Of a DNA stretch of 40,762 bases, positions 8,339-17,083 are shown in pieces. The notes below the pieces were generated by a model. It was not told the DNA's origin and searched no databases. It was given only the letters and a program-made list of their open reading frames with translations. The position numbers were made by a program, and so were the translations under genes. The number at the start of each line of letters is the position of its first letter. Positions within the stretch are counted from its first letter, which is position 1. The stretch is from Neisseriaceae bacterium ESL0693 (lineage in GTDB: Bacteria > Pseudomonadota > Gammaproteobacteria > Burkholderiales > Neisseriaceae): positions 179,878 through 220,639 of the forward strand of contig JAQTIE010000005.1 of assembly GCA_029433475.1 (NCBI GenBank), written 5' to 3'.

Positions 8339-9484
8339 TTAATCAGTGGCCGCATTCATGATGGCATCGACCAGTAAATCTCGATTCAGATCATAGGTAT
8401 TGCTGGGAGTGGACTGAATGGTGAAGTGGGGTTGTTGGGTGTAATCCACTTTAAGCCAGCCGCCAATTTTCATGAAATTATCATTATTGAGTCGATAATC
8501 AATTTGTTGGCGCAGTCCGATCAATCTTCCTTGTTTATCCATGTAAAAATCAACAATATAAGGTAGGTCAGACATTGCTTTATCCGCCGGGTCGGTAGAA
8601 TTGATCCATTCTTGCTGCATTTGTTTATGTAAATCCTCGATTAAAGTCAGATAAGTTAATATCTGATCATAACCTTGCTTTTTGTCTGTTGGCGCTTGTC
8701 TGGCCTGATCGGCCAATTGGGTATGTATGCTATTCAGGAGTGTAGCATCCATTTTATTGTTTTGTAGTAAAGTGGTTTTTAACCGCACATGATATCTGGC
8801 GTTCAGACGTTTGCTGTCTGCATCTTCTGTATTTTCTTTGGTCAGACTGTTGTTATCTATAATGTCATAACTGGCGTGTGTTGCCTGCGGCAGTGTGTGC
8901 AATAATTCTTTTAAGGGCAGGTGAGCATAGGATTGAGGTGGCAGGGTAAACGCAAAGTATTGTTTGTTGATCTGTTGACCGGGCAGACTTTCCTGTATCA
9001 ATTCATCTACTTTCTGACGGAAATTGGATGGGTCCAGTATCAGTGTCATGCGGTTGAAATCCATCTGCATGGGTAAGCTGCCGTTAATGGTTGCTTCGGG
9101 CAGGTTAGACGTCAGTGTGGGAATGATTTCCAGTTTTTGTTGTTTGGAATCCAGAGCGCCATTAAAATGAACAGCTAAATGAATATTCTGATTTTCCAGT
9201 GTGGCGGAGCTGGTGTCTTCAGTTTCTGTGGTTAGTGATTCTTCTGATTCTCGTACTTGCAGATCAAAAGCATAGTGACCATTGAAATTGTAACTGTTGT
9301 CAGCGGTGTATATTTTTTGTGTGGCAATATCAATTAATTCACGCGGGCTTTTGTTCGAGAGGTCATAGTGTTTATGCCAGTAGGCATAAGCGCCGCCGGC
9401 AATGATCACACAAACCATGATCACAACAGTTAATATCGTTGAAATTTTCTTTGAACCAGAGGTATTGTTGTCAGTCGATGGCAT
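8339..9484 (-). CDS. Unknown membrane-anchored protein, paralogue 2 of 3
   Basis: The 381-aa product is a diverged copy of the proteins at 6495 and 9796. It has the same plan: polar basic start (MPSTDNNTSGSKKIS), one membrane segment (~15-36) ending IIAGGAYAYWHKHYDLS, then a large hydrophilic, presumably periplasmic part. Shared blocks include PRELIDIATQKIY, YNFNGHYAFDLQV, LPMQMDFNRMTLILDPSNF, KQYFAFTLPP, LNARYHVRLK, DKKQGYDQIL, and KVDYTQQPHFTIQS near the C-terminus. The membrane-segment Cys is preceded by Val here (IMVC), which argues against lipidation in the whole family. The Shine-Dalgarno AAAGGAAAATA precedes the ATG. It lacks the upstream ATAAAAGCAT element of the other two, so it may be regulated differently. 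Function unknown. Confidence 0.85.
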   Translation of the reverse strand: MPSTDNNTSGSKKISTILTVVIMVCVIIAGGAYAYWHKHYDLSNKSPRELIDIATQKIYTADNSYNFNGHYAFDLQVRESEESLTTETEDTSSATLENQNIHLAVHFNGALDSKQQKLEIIPTLTSNLPEATINGSLPMQMDFNRMTLILDPSNFRQKVDELIQESLPGQQINKQYFAFTLPPQSYAHLPLKELLHTLPQATHASYDIIDNNSLTKENTEDADSKRLNARYHVRLKTTLLQNNKMDATLLNSIHTQLADQARQAPTDKKQGYDQILTYLTLIEDLHKQMQQEWINSTDPADKAMSDLPYIVDFYMDKQGRLIGLRQQIDYRLNNDNFMKIGGWLKVDYTQQPHFTIQSTPSNTYDLNRDLLVDAIMNAATD

Positions 9485-9726
9485 TATTTTCCTTTAGTAT
9501 TACTATAAGATAAATTCATTTACATAAAAATAATTGTATATTCAATCATCTGACCAAATAGGCGCTGTGGTTTTGACACGCTATTCATGATTTTGCCTGC
9601 TATCCTGTCTGATCTGGTTTCCATTTTCCATTATTGTTGCAGATTGTAGAGTTAAACCAATGATCTTATTGGTCATTATGGTCGAAAAATTGATATGACG
9701 ATAAATGTTGGTATATTCATGTGGTA

Positions 9727-9762
9727 AGCGGGGTATTTGTTATTGATAACAAATACCCCGCT
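9727..9762 (-). terminator. 17-bp perfect hairpin downstream of paralogue 3
   Basis: AGCGGGGTATTTGTTAT (9727-9743) pairs exactly with its inverse at 9746-9762, leaving a two-base gap. It lies 33 bp past the stop of the gene at 9796, inside a 311-bp spacer that otherwise shows nothing. The stem is unusually long and no T run follows on the minus strand. Confidence 0.55.
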
Positions 9763-9795
9763 GGTTTAACATTTATCTACCGTTAATGGTGTGAA

Positions 9796-10938
9796 TTAGC
9801 GAGGCAATGCCTGCATAATGGTATTGGCCAGTAAGTTCTGATCCACATTGTAGGTATTATCAGCATTGGATTGAATGGTAAATTGTGGTTGCTGAGTGTA
9901 ATCCAGTTTGATCCAGCCGTTCAGTTTAAGGGATTGGCCACGTTCATCCTGATAATTAAATTCATGATGCATACCCACGACACGACCTTCCTTGTCCAGA
10001 TAAACATCGGAAACTATTGGCATATCTTTCAATGCATTGTCTGCGGCACTGGCCAGCTGCTTCTGCGTCTGACTTTGTATTTCATCAATATGGTTCAGTA
10101 CATTTAATACCTGATCATAGTTTTGTTTTTTATCCGCTGGTACCTGTTTGGCCTGTTCGGTTAACTGAGTCTGAATACTTTTCAGAATGACCGTACTCAT
10201 TTTTTCACTCTGGTTCTGAGTGGTATTCAGGCGTATGTGGTATTTGGCATTAAAGCGTTTGCCATCGGCATCGTCTGCGCTGTCTTTGGTGAAGTTCTTG
10301 TCATCAATACTGTCATAGCCCTCTGTCATGGCTTTAGGCAGAGTCTGAACCAATCCTTTTAAAGGCAATTGCTCGTAATACTGACTGGGGACAGTAAAGG
10401 CAAAATACTGACTGTTGATTTTTTTACCCGGCATGGTTTGCTGGATAAAGTTGTTGACCAGCGGACGGAAGCTGGAAGGATCAACCACCAGCGTCATGTT
10501 TTTGAAATCAAACAGCATGGGCAGACTGCCGCTGATCGGCAGCTGATAACTTTTGGAGGTAATGCTTGGCGTCAGTTCGAACTTCTGTTGCTGATAATCT
10601 ACGGCACCATTCATTTTCAGGGCTAAATTAATGTCCTGCATGGACATAACGCTGGTGGTGACAAAACTTCCGTCTTCGGAGATCTGTGGCTGGCTGACAG
10701 GAACCAGCTGGCGTACTTCAATGTTGTATTCACTATTGAAATTGTAGTTATCTTTAAATGCATAACCCTTTTGAATGGCAATATGTATTAATTCTTTAGG
10801 GCTTTTGCTGGCCAGATCATAGTGACTGTGCCAATAGGCATACGCGCCGCCGGCAATGGCCACACAACCGATGGCGGCAACAGCCAGTATCCCCAGAGTT
10901 TTCTTTGAACCATTTGTTTTATTTCCAGCAGGTGGCAT
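9796..10938 (-). CDS. Unknown membrane-anchored protein, paralogue 3 of 3
   Basis: The 380-aa product is the third copy of the family. The N-terminus MPPAGNKTNGSKKT leads into a membrane segment (~15-36) ending AIAGGAYAYWHSHYDLA, nearly identical to paralogue 1. The hydrophilic remainder has PKELIHIAIQKGY, LPMLFDFKNMTLVVDPSSF, QYFAFTVPSQYYEQLPLKGL, FNAKYHIRLN, DKKQNYDQVL and IKLDYTQQPQFTIQS. The Shine-Dalgarno TAAAGGAAATTT precedes the ATG. Paralogues 1 and 3 are closer to each other at the N-terminus than to 2. Alternating amphipathic strands suggest a beta-rich fold, but that is only an impression. The family has no visible catalytic signature, Cys pair or metal motif. A structural or envelope-associated role is a guess. 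Confidence 0.85.
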   Translation of the reverse strand: MPPAGNKTNGSKKTLGILAVAAIGCVAIAGGAYAYWHSHYDLASKSPKELIHIAIQKGYAFKDNYNFNSEYNIEVRQLVPVSQPQISEDGSFVTTSVMSMQDINLALKMNGAVDYQQQKFELTPSITSKSYQLPISGSLPMLFDFKNMTLVVDPSSFRPLVNNFIQQTMPGKKINSQYFAFTVPSQYYEQLPLKGLVQTLPKAMTEGYDSIDDKNFTKDSADDADGKRFNAKYHIRLNTTQNQSEKMSTVILKSIQTQLTEQAKQVPADKKQNYDQVLNVLNHIDEIQSQTQKQLASAADNALKDMPIVSDVYLDKEGRVVGMHHEFNYQDERGQSLKLNGWIKLDYTQQPQFTIQSNADNTYNVDQNLLANTIMQALPR

Positions 10939-11012
10939 AAATTTCCTTTAAGTAGTCTATCCATGATGAAGATAGATGATGTGCAAAAAAGTTCCGTCTA
11001 TTCTATTTTATT

Positions 11013-11022
11013 ATGCTTTTAT
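11013..11022 (-). promoter_or_regulatory. Promoter-like element shared with paralogue 1
   Basis: The minus-strand 10-mer ATAAAAGCAT, followed by AATAAAATAGAAT, lies 75 bp upstream of the ATG at 10938. It matches the element upstream of paralogue 1 in sequence, flanks and distance. Confidence 0.45.
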
Positions 11023-11139
11023 GATAAACACCAGAATATTTTTAACTTAATATTATTTTCGGTAACCATTATTATTGAATTAGGTTTGTTTTAGGTAAAA
11101 AATAATAGTGATATTGTTTGGTATATGGGTAATAGGTGA

Positions 11140-11830
11140 ATTTAGGTATTCTGACTGATTGCCGCCATAATGGTATCAATGCGTTTATTGTAAGACGGAT
11201 TACAGCGCATTAAGCGCTGGTTAGGGGCAGACTTATGAGTGGACGGTAGCTGGGCAGGTTTTGCGCTTATTGGAACTGATACGGCTCAATATGGTCATCA
11301 GTCGTTTTACCTACAATGAATAAATGGCTGCAATCGCTTTGGGCTAAGTCAGATAGTCACTGAAGGCGTAAACTATGATTTCAAGGTAAGTGAATGGACT
11401 GTTTGGGTGAGGGAGAATAACGATGAATTTATCAGTAGACTGGTGCATTACGCTGAAATTTCCGGAGAGAAACCAAGTTTTACAGTGATAAAATCGTTTT
11501 TGAAGTGGTTTACTTTGGTAATCTGGTGAACAGGCTTCAGAGTATTGGTTTTGTGAGTGTTGCCCAGACAGATTGTTTCGACCACATTGGCGCGATGGCT
11601 GCGTGAAAGCAGTTTTAAGCTGGGTATGCACTGATTAAAAATGCAAACTCTATCCTAGTCTTTCGATTGGCGTAAAGCAGCTCTTGAGTCAGAAGATCAA
11701 ACAGAGTAGCCCAAAAAATTTTTGCTATGTGTATACTGGCGCTGGCTTTAGGCATGGATAAGGCGCAAAACCGGTATACTTTTGACGCTAATATGGTGGT
11801 AGATGGAATAGTCTGAACCGGTTAGTTGGG
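11140..11830 (+). other. Probable decayed coding sequence
   Basis: The 1.1 kb between paralogue 3 and the macro-domain gene holds no intact gene. On the + strand, stretches that read like protein occur in changing frames with stops between them. One runs from about 11319 to 11529 (with GLSQIVTEGVNYDFKVSEW), another from ~11485 to 11606 (with KIVFEVVYFGNLVNRLQ), and another near 11730-11815 (ALALGMDKAQNRYTFDANMV). The mixture suggests a gene destroyed by frameshifts, perhaps an outer-membrane or surface protein. I cannot name the family. The minus-strand frame at 11344-11631 looks like a shadow of this. Confidence 0.35.
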
Positions 11831-12073
11831 CAAGACGTGATGATTGAAATGTAATAGGACAGAGTGACGGTGATTGATCAGATCTGCTGCCATCATCTGA
11901 TGATTGGCTTGCAGTTATTCTGGTTATTGATATTTGTGTTACCCAGCATGCGCGGCTGTATCGTTATTGAAACGTGAATTGATATGGCAAATTTTGATGA
12001 TTCGGTGCCTGCGGTCAGTAAGAGTGAGTAATGATTAATCTTGTAGGTATATTTTTCTGATAAGCAGACAGCA

Positions 12074-12544
12074 ATGAAGATAAAAGTAGTGGAGGGTAAT
12101 CTGTTAACCCAGCCGGTTGAGGTGATTGTCAATGCATGGAATCGCAATTTTATTCCCTGGTGGCTACTTTTACCGCAAGGGGTTTCCGGTGCGATTAAAA
12201 AACAAGCCGGTTTTGCTCCTTTTCGTGAGTTATCCCGACAAGGTATTTTGCCTGTGGGTGGTGCAGTGATCACTGGTGCCGGCCGATTGCCTTATAAAGC
12301 CATCATACATGTTGCCGGTATCAATGCTTTTTGGCTGGCAACACGGTTTTCTGTTCAGCAATCGGTACGTTCAGCCATGGATTTAGTCAATCAGCATGGT
12401 TTTGCCTCAGTGGCATTGCCGCTGATTGGTGCCGGTACTGGTGGTTTTTCTGAAGCCCGGGTATTGGCGCTGATACAGGAGGTATTGCAATCAATTACTT
12501 CAGAGGCGGCAGTAACCATTGTTAAATTTTCGGCCAGTCAATGA
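12074..12544 (+). CDS. Macro-domain protein (ADP-ribose binding/hydrolysing family)
   Basis: Macro domains bind ADP-ribose or its derivatives, and many remove ADP-ribose from proteins, nucleic acids or O-acetyl-ADP-ribose. The 156-aa protein is a single domain. It begins MKIKVVEGNLLTQPVEVIVN, the usual first strand and nucleotide loop. It continues with a Gly-rich stretch QGVSGAIKKQAG, the strand VGGAVITGAGRLPYKAIIHV, and the phosphate-binding loop LPLIGAGTGGF (~115-125). The insertion NRNFIPWWLLLPQ before the Gly-rich part is more hydrophobic than in YmdB. The Asn of VNAWN corresponds to a conserved ligand-binding residue. It is cytoplasmic with no signal peptide. The gene stands alone between decayed sequence on both sides and has only a weak Shine-Dalgarno. 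Its substrate cannot be told. Confidence 0.82.
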   Translation: MKIKVVEGNLLTQPVEVIVNAWNRNFIPWWLLLPQGVSGAIKKQAGFAPFRELSRQGILPVGGAVITGAGRLPYKAIIHVAGINAFWLATRFSVQQSVRSAMDLVNQHGFASVALPLIGAGTGGFSEARVLALIQEVLQSITSEAAVTIVKFSASQ

Positions 12545-13506
12545 TGTTGTCCGCCATGGCGGCTACGGGTGAGATGTTGAATAAACACTGTGATTAAAAT
12601 GCTGATAGATAGCGCATTTGATACGCAGAACAGGACTTAATAAGCGTTATGGGCAGGCAATAACTGTTTTATTGTCGTTACTTTGTTGCGATTTGAGCCG
12701 GATTATTAAGGTAGTTGAATTTTGGCCATTCATATTGGTTTGTCAGTAGGCGGACAGAAGTTCAGATCAGGAGTATTAAAATTATTGAGATTATCAGCTT
12801 TAGCATTAGTAATTCAAAGTAGGGCACTGATGGTTGCTTGCACATACTCGTGATGATGATTGGTTGATGCTGCCATCTGATAGATAAGTAGTTACCCAAG
12901 CAGGGTGTAGGGGTGGTTTTTTACTGTCTTTGTCAGCATGATAATTATTAGTTGTATTTTTCCAGATCGACATGCCAGGATATTGCTGCCTGAGTGCTGA
13001 GATTGGCTGCTGCCTGCACCACATGGGCTAAAAGCAGTATCGCTTTATTGTAATGGGACGGATTTAATTTTGTGCTAATGGCATTAAATACGAGGCAATA
13101 TTCGCTGGCGTTTGGTTGTGGTGGTGTGTCTGTATTGATTGATCTAATATTTATTTGGCATTATTCAGACATGATCGATGATGTTTTATATTATTTACCC
13201 GATGATTTAATTTTAATCTGGTTATATATCTATTATGTATTTTCAATTTGGGTGTTGTAATTGTCAGCAAGTCGAATCAGCAGAAAATTTAAATAATGCT
13301 TTTGACATATAATACATTTGATCATTAATCATAAATTCTATAATATCTAAAATAAATATATATTATTGGATAGTTTTTTTCAAATCAATGACATTTTTTG
13401 ATTTTTTGAATAAATTCTGAATTATTTTATTTGGTTTATCTGTCTGAATGATAATCAATGATAAAAATATTATTAGAAATACCTATGTTGTTATGCCGGT
13501 TTTGAT
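12545..13506. other. Gene-free stretch of ~960 bp
   Basis: No convincing gene is present. A 62-codon hydrophobic frame at 13072-13260 (+; two possible membrane segments, ending YVFSIWVL) and a 72-codon frame at 12806-13024 (-) lack good ribosome sites and recognisable motifs. The right part (13260-13500) is very AT-rich. Confidence 0.5.
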
Positions 13507-14301
13507 TCAAGCGTAGTGGCTGTGTACCACCAAACCATCATAAGCCGGTGCACAACGTGGTGGACAGCGGTGTAATAGTGATTCATAGCTTAAAGTATGG
13601 GTCATGTGAATAAAATAAGTTTGTCTGGCATCAATGCGCCGGGCGTAATCAAATGCCTGTTCGGTACTGAGATGGCTGGCGTAAGCCGTATCCATCAGAC
13701 AATCCAGAAACAGATAATCCAATCCTTGTAATTGCTCAATGGTTTTATCGTCCAGATAATTCAGATCAGTAAACCAGGCCAGATTGCCGATGCGAAACGC
13801 ACTGCATATCCAATGCCCGTGTGGTACACCAAACTGCCAGATGGGTACATCTTCTATGGTTAATACAGGTTGATGACCGTTGTTGAGCGGCAGTTCATGT
13901 GCCTGTAATACCGGGCGGTTCCAGAACGGACTGGCTGGTAAAAAAGCATAGTCAAAACGGCTGGTGATGTTTTTCAGTGTGGCCGCATGACCATAAACCG
14001 GAATATGACTTTGCTGGTGGTAGCAAAAAGCACGTAAATCATCAATACCATTAAGGTGATCGGCATGAGGATGGGTGTACAACACGCCATCAATGCGATT
14101 AAGGCGGGCGCGTATGGCTTGTTGATGAAAGTCGGTGCCAGTGTCAATCTGCCAGTGCTGTCGGCCAATCTGTACATGGGCACTGCTGCGGCTGCGCTGG
14201 TTTTTGGGATTGGTACTGCAACAAGTAGGACAATCACAACCGATGACGGGGGTGGCAGAAGAGCTGCCACAGCCCAATACGGTCAGTGTGATATCGGTCA
14301 T
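13507..14301 (-). CDS. Metallo-beta-lactamase-fold hydrolase, PhnP-like
   Basis: The 264-aa protein has the metallo-beta-lactamase motif THPHADH (His77, His79, Asp81, His82) for a two-metal site. A later His cluster is in FIHMTH, with Asp in FTDLNYLDD. Near the N-terminus TVLGCGSSSATPVIGCDCPTC carries a Cys group like the structural zinc site of PhnP, the 5-phosphoribosyl 1,2-cyclic phosphate phosphodiesterase. PhnP normally sits in a C-P lyase operon; here it is the last gene of the mltG-tatD operon and no phn genes are in view. A general cyclic-phosphate or nucleic-acid phosphodiesterase role is therefore equally possible. Its ATG overlaps the tatD stop by 4 bp, so translation is probably coupled. 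Confidence 0.8.
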   Translation of the reverse strand: MTDITLTVLGCGSSSATPVIGCDCPTCCSTNPKNQRSRSSAHVQIGRQHWQIDTGTDFHQQAIRARLNRIDGVLYTHPHADHLNGIDDLRAFCYHQQSHIPVYGHAATLKNITSRFDYAFLPASPFWNRPVLQAHELPLNNGHQPVLTIEDVPIWQFGVPHGHWICSAFRIGNLAWFTDLNYLDDKTIEQLQGLDYLFLDCLMDTAYASHLSTEQAFDYARRIDARQTYFIHMTHTLSYESLLHRCPPRCAPAYDGLVVHSHYA

Positions 14302-15086
14302 GACCTTGTATCCGTAGTGGATACAGGAATCATTTTCTGAAACAATCGATAGGTATTGGCGCAGCTGGCCGCTTCGATCGTGGCCATATCCTCACCGCGC
14401 AGCTGACTGATGAATTCGGCGGTATAACGCACAAAAGCCGGCTCATTGGTTTTACCGCGTTTGGGTACCGGAGCCAGATAGGGCGCATCGGTTTCAACCA
14501 GTAGCCGATCCAGTGGAATATAACGGCAGGCGGCCTGAATATCCTGCGCGTTTTTAAAGGTGACAATGCCTGAAAAAGAAATATAAAAGCCCAAGTCCAG
14601 AATAGCTTTGGCAAAGGCGGTGTTTTCGGTAAAACAATGAATGACACCTTGCTCGGCCTGATGCGAACGCAGTAACTGCAAAGTGTCTTCAGCTGCATCA
14701 CGTGTGTGAATGATTAAAGGCAGATTGCTTTGGTTAGCTGCGACAATGTGATTGGCAAACCGCTCACGCTGCCAGTCAAGATCGTCCTGACACCAGTGAT
14801 AATCCAGACCGGTTTCGCCGATGCCAACCACTTTGGGATGACTGGCGGCTGCCACCAGTTCGTCTACACTCATTTCAACCGATGCCTTGTCTTCCGGGTG
14901 TACGCCGACACTGGCATATAATTGCGGGTAGTGTTCGGCCAGTGCCAGAACTTCGGCGGCACTGGTGGTATCCACACTGATCGCAATGGCCTGCCTGATA
15001 TCGGCTTTTGCCATATGATCAAGTACTTCAGGCAGCCGGTTGGCCAGTTCAGGCATATTGAGATGGCAATGAGAGTCAATCAGCAT
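14298..15086 (-). CDS. TatD-family deoxyribonuclease (YcfH-like)
   Basis: TatD-family enzymes are metal-dependent DNases with a TIM-barrel fold. The 262-aa protein starts LIDSHCHLN with the first metal pair, His6 and His8. It has VGIGETGLDYHW with the metal-bridging Glu, the His of PLIIHTRDA, VIHCFTE, and the C-terminal LLVETDAPYLAP with the catalytic Asp. Size and motifs fit the YcfH branch, whose gene follows holB in E. coli as well. Here pilZ lies between holB and this gene. The gene starts 2 bp after the pilZ stop and overlaps the next gene by 4 bp, so all are one transcription unit. Confidence 0.9.
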   Translation of the reverse strand: MLIDSHCHLNMPELANRLPEVLDHMAKADIRQAIAISVDTTSAAEVLALAEHYPQLYASVGVHPEDKASVEMSVDELVAAASHPKVVGIGETGLDYHWCQDDLDWQRERFANHIVAANQSNLPLIIHTRDAAEDTLQLLRSHQAEQGVIHCFTENTAFAKAILDLGFYISFSGIVTFKNAQDIQAACRYIPLDRLLVETDAPYLAPVPKRGKTNEPAFVRYTAEFISQLRGEDMATIEAASCANTYRLFQKMIPVSTTDTRS

Positions 15087-15088
15087 GG

Positions 15089-15448
15089 TTATAGCGTGTA
15101 GGTTGGGTGTTCATTGAGTAACAGACCAGGTAATAAATCTTCAATAATTCTTTTTACTTCAATGCTTTCTGCGTCACTGCCAAAAGCCATGCCAATACCT
15201 TGCGGCTGACCATCGGCAGTATTGGAACGATTGATCCAGACAATATGTGTTCGCAGGAATTTCGGTTCATTGAGGCTAGGCAGGTTCAATGCCAGAAGTA
15301 CTTCATCGCCCATCTGGAATTTATCTGTTGTGCGTGCAAATAAACCGCCAAACTGCAAAAAAGACATGTAGCTTCGATAAAGTTCTGGTTTATCCGGAAT
15401 TGACAGATTCAGCATTTTACCGGGTAAATTGACAGGTGCATCAGACAT
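15089..15448 (-). CDS. pilZ: PilZ, type IV pilus assembly protein
   Basis: The 119-aa protein is a single PilZ domain. The typical blocks are a first strand near GKMLNLSIPDK, FLQFGGLFARTT, GDEVLLALNLPSLNEP, the IVWINR strand, and QGIGMAFG. The C-terminus LLPGLLLNEHPTYTL is the neisserial/pseudomonad PilZ ending as I remember it. It lacks the RxxxR motif of c-di-GMP-binding PilZ domains, as expected for true PilZ, which instead partners the PilB/FimX side of pilus assembly in related species. The start at 15448 has the ribosome site GGAGAGATT. holB ends 20 bp upstream. This holB-pilZ-tatD order points to Neisseriaceae or relatives. Confidence 0.87.
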   Translation of the reverse strand: MSDAPVNLPGKMLNLSIPDKPELYRSYMSFLQFGGLFARTTDKFQMGDEVLLALNLPSLNEPKFLRTHIVWINRSNTADGQPQGIGMAFGSDAESIEVKRIIEDLLPGLLLNEHPTYTL

Positions 15449-15468
15449 AATCTCTCCATTATCGGATA

Positions 15469-16452
15469 TCAGGGGTGTTTTAGCTTACCTTGCCACAACG
15501 AAAGATAATCAATCAGTAAATCTTCCAGTTGCATTTTAACATTGAGGGTATGTAAACCGTAAGGGGTTAAAGCATTAATTCGGTCAGTCAGGGCAAATAA
15601 TGTCAGTGACTGGCATTGCCGGGCAATATCATTCAGTTGTGTCTGATAATCCGGATAATAGCGGGCAGGTTGCTGTTGCTGTGCCAATGCAAGATCAAAT
15701 AACCATTTACCCAGCCAGTCCAGAAAAGTGGCCAAAGACAGCTTATGCCGGTCAAATTCAGCGGCATAATCCAGTAAAGCCAATAATCGTGGCTGAATCA
15801 GTAAGGCCAGTAATTCAGTCCGAAGTTTGATGTGCTGTTCGGTTTCTGTGAATAGCGGTACACCACCATGAAAGGCCAGTAATGCCCGCGCCTCATCCGT
15901 ATAATGCTGCCGGACGAAAGCAAATGCTTCATCAGGCGAAGGCGCAGGTAGCGCCAGTTGCTGGCAGCGGCTTTTGATGGTGGGCAGCAACCGGTCTTTA
16001 TGATGGCTGACCAGAAGAAACGCTACTTTGGCCGGTGGTTCTTCCAGAACTTTCAGTAATGCATTGGCCGCTTGCGGATTCATGCTTTCTGCCGGTTCAA
16101 TCACCACCACCCGCCAGCCGCCGCGATGGGCGCTTAAATGCACAAAATCCAATACCTGTCGCACCGCTTCAACTTTAATCTGCGTTTGTTTGCGTTCACT
16201 GCCGTCCTGATCTTCCGGTGTTAAAAGCAGATAGTCCGGATGCGTATGTTGCCTAAAAAGATGACAGGAAGGACACTGACCACAAGGCTGATGGGAGGCT
16301 AACGGCTCTTCACACAACAACGCTTGTGCCAGATATTCGGCAAATGCCCGTTTACCAATACCTGCAGCACCAAATAACAGCCACGCATGCGGCAAGTGTG
16401 CCCAGTTGTGTTGCAATTGCTGCCATACCGGTTTTTGCCAGGGATAAATCAT
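15469..16452 (-). CDS. holB: HolB, DNA polymerase III delta' subunit
   Basis: Delta' is the stator of the clamp loader that places the beta sliding clamp on primed DNA. The 327-aa protein begins with an AAA+ domain. The P-loop position reads GAAGIGKRAFAEYLAQALL, and a four-Cys zinc module CEEPLASHQPCGQCPSCHLF follows. Further blocks are VVVIEPAESMNPQAANALLK (sensor/Walker-B region), LKVLEEPP (SRC-type neighbourhood) and LLPTIKSRCQQL. The C-terminal ~120 residues are the helical collar domain. The gene overlaps tmk by 4 bp (ATGA), so translation is coupled, as in many proteobacteria. Confidence 0.92.
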   Translation of the reverse strand: MIYPWQKPVWQQLQHNWAHLPHAWLLFGAAGIGKRAFAEYLAQALLCEEPLASHQPCGQCPSCHLFRQHTHPDYLLLTPEDQDGSERKQTQIKVEAVRQVLDFVHLSAHRGGWRVVVIEPAESMNPQAANALLKVLEEPPAKVAFLLVSHHKDRLLPTIKSRCQQLALPAPSPDEAFAFVRQHYTDEARALLAFHGGVPLFTETEQHIKLRTELLALLIQPRLLALLDYAAEFDRHKLSLATFLDWLGKWLFDLALAQQQQPARYYPDYQTQLNDIARQCQSLTLFALTDRINALTPYGLHTLNVKMQLEDLLIDYLSLWQGKLKHP

Positions 16453-17075
16453 GCAGGGTATCCGAATAAATGATTTAAAGCCTGATGAATGGCTGTTGAT
16501 ACTTTTGCCAGTGACTGACCACTATCGATAATGCGGTAGTGTTGCAGCTGTGCCTGTGCCCTTTGCAGATAAACAGCGCGGGTGCGCTCAAAAAAAGCAC
16601 TGTCCAGCTGTTCAAAACGGTCTTGACACCCATTCTGTGCCAGACGACTTTGAGCAACGGCCAGATCAATATCCAGTAACAGCGTCAGATCAGGTTCCAG
16701 ACCCTGTTGTACCCAGCGTGCCAGTACAGCAATATCAGCCAGCGGTAAACCCCGTCCGCCGCCCTGATAAGCAAAAGTTGCGTCTGTAAACCGGTCACAA
16801 ACCACGTGTGTTCCTTTGGCCAGTGCCGGCTTGATCACTTCATCCAGATGCTGCTGTCTGGCGGCGAATAACATCAGCGTTTCGGTGCGACTATTGACCT
16901 GGGTTTCCGGATTGAGCAATAACTGACGCAATGCCTCGCCAATGGCAGTGCCACCCGGTTCGCGTGTAAACAGCACCGGTAATTGATGTGCTTCAAACCA
17001 CTGGCGAATGGTATCCAGGCTGGTGGATTTGCCTGCGCCGTCAATGCCATCTAAAGTAATAAATTGCGTATTCAT
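16449..17075 (-). CDS. tmk: Thymidylate kinase
   Basis: Tmk phosphorylates dTMP to dTDP for DNA synthesis. The protein (208 aa from ATG 17075) has the P-loop FITLDGIDGAGKST, the substrate block FTREPGGTAIGEALRQ, VVCDRFTDATFAYQGGGRG and LTLLLDIDLAVAQSR. It also has a lid region with RLAQNGCQDRFEQ, as in E. coli-type Tmk where basic lid residues take part in catalysis. A GTG one codon earlier (17078) is possible. It starts 8 bp after mltG and overlaps holB by 4 bp. Confidence 0.93.
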   Translation of the reverse strand: MNTQFITLDGIDGAGKSTSLDTIRQWFEAHQLPVLFTREPGGTAIGEALRQLLLNPETQVNSRTETLMLFAARQQHLDEVIKPALAKGTHVVCDRFTDATFAYQGGGRGLPLADIAVLARWVQQGLEPDLTLLLDIDLAVAQSRLAQNGCQDRFEQLDSAFFERTRAVYLQRAQAQLQHYRIIDSGQSLAKVSTAIHQALNHLFGYPA

Positions 17076-17083
17076 CACATGAC

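Noticed and set aside
6495-10938. Lipoprotein assignment of the three paralogues because of a Cys in the hydrophobic segment
   Set aside because: The Cys context is not a lipobox in paralogue 2, and the hydrophobic segment continues past the Cys in all three, as in a membrane anchor.
11344-11631. 95-codon minus-strand gene
   Set aside because: No ribosome site, no motif and low-complexity composition; it overlaps better protein-like stretches on the opposite strand.
13072-13260. Small hydrophobic protein
   Set aside because: No suitable ribosome site and no recognisable feature beyond hydrophobicity in AT-rich DNA.
13507-14301. True phnP of a C-P lyase operon
   Set aside because: Motifs fit the PhnP-like group, but no other phn gene is present and the gene belongs to the mltG-tatD operon, so the specific name is not used.
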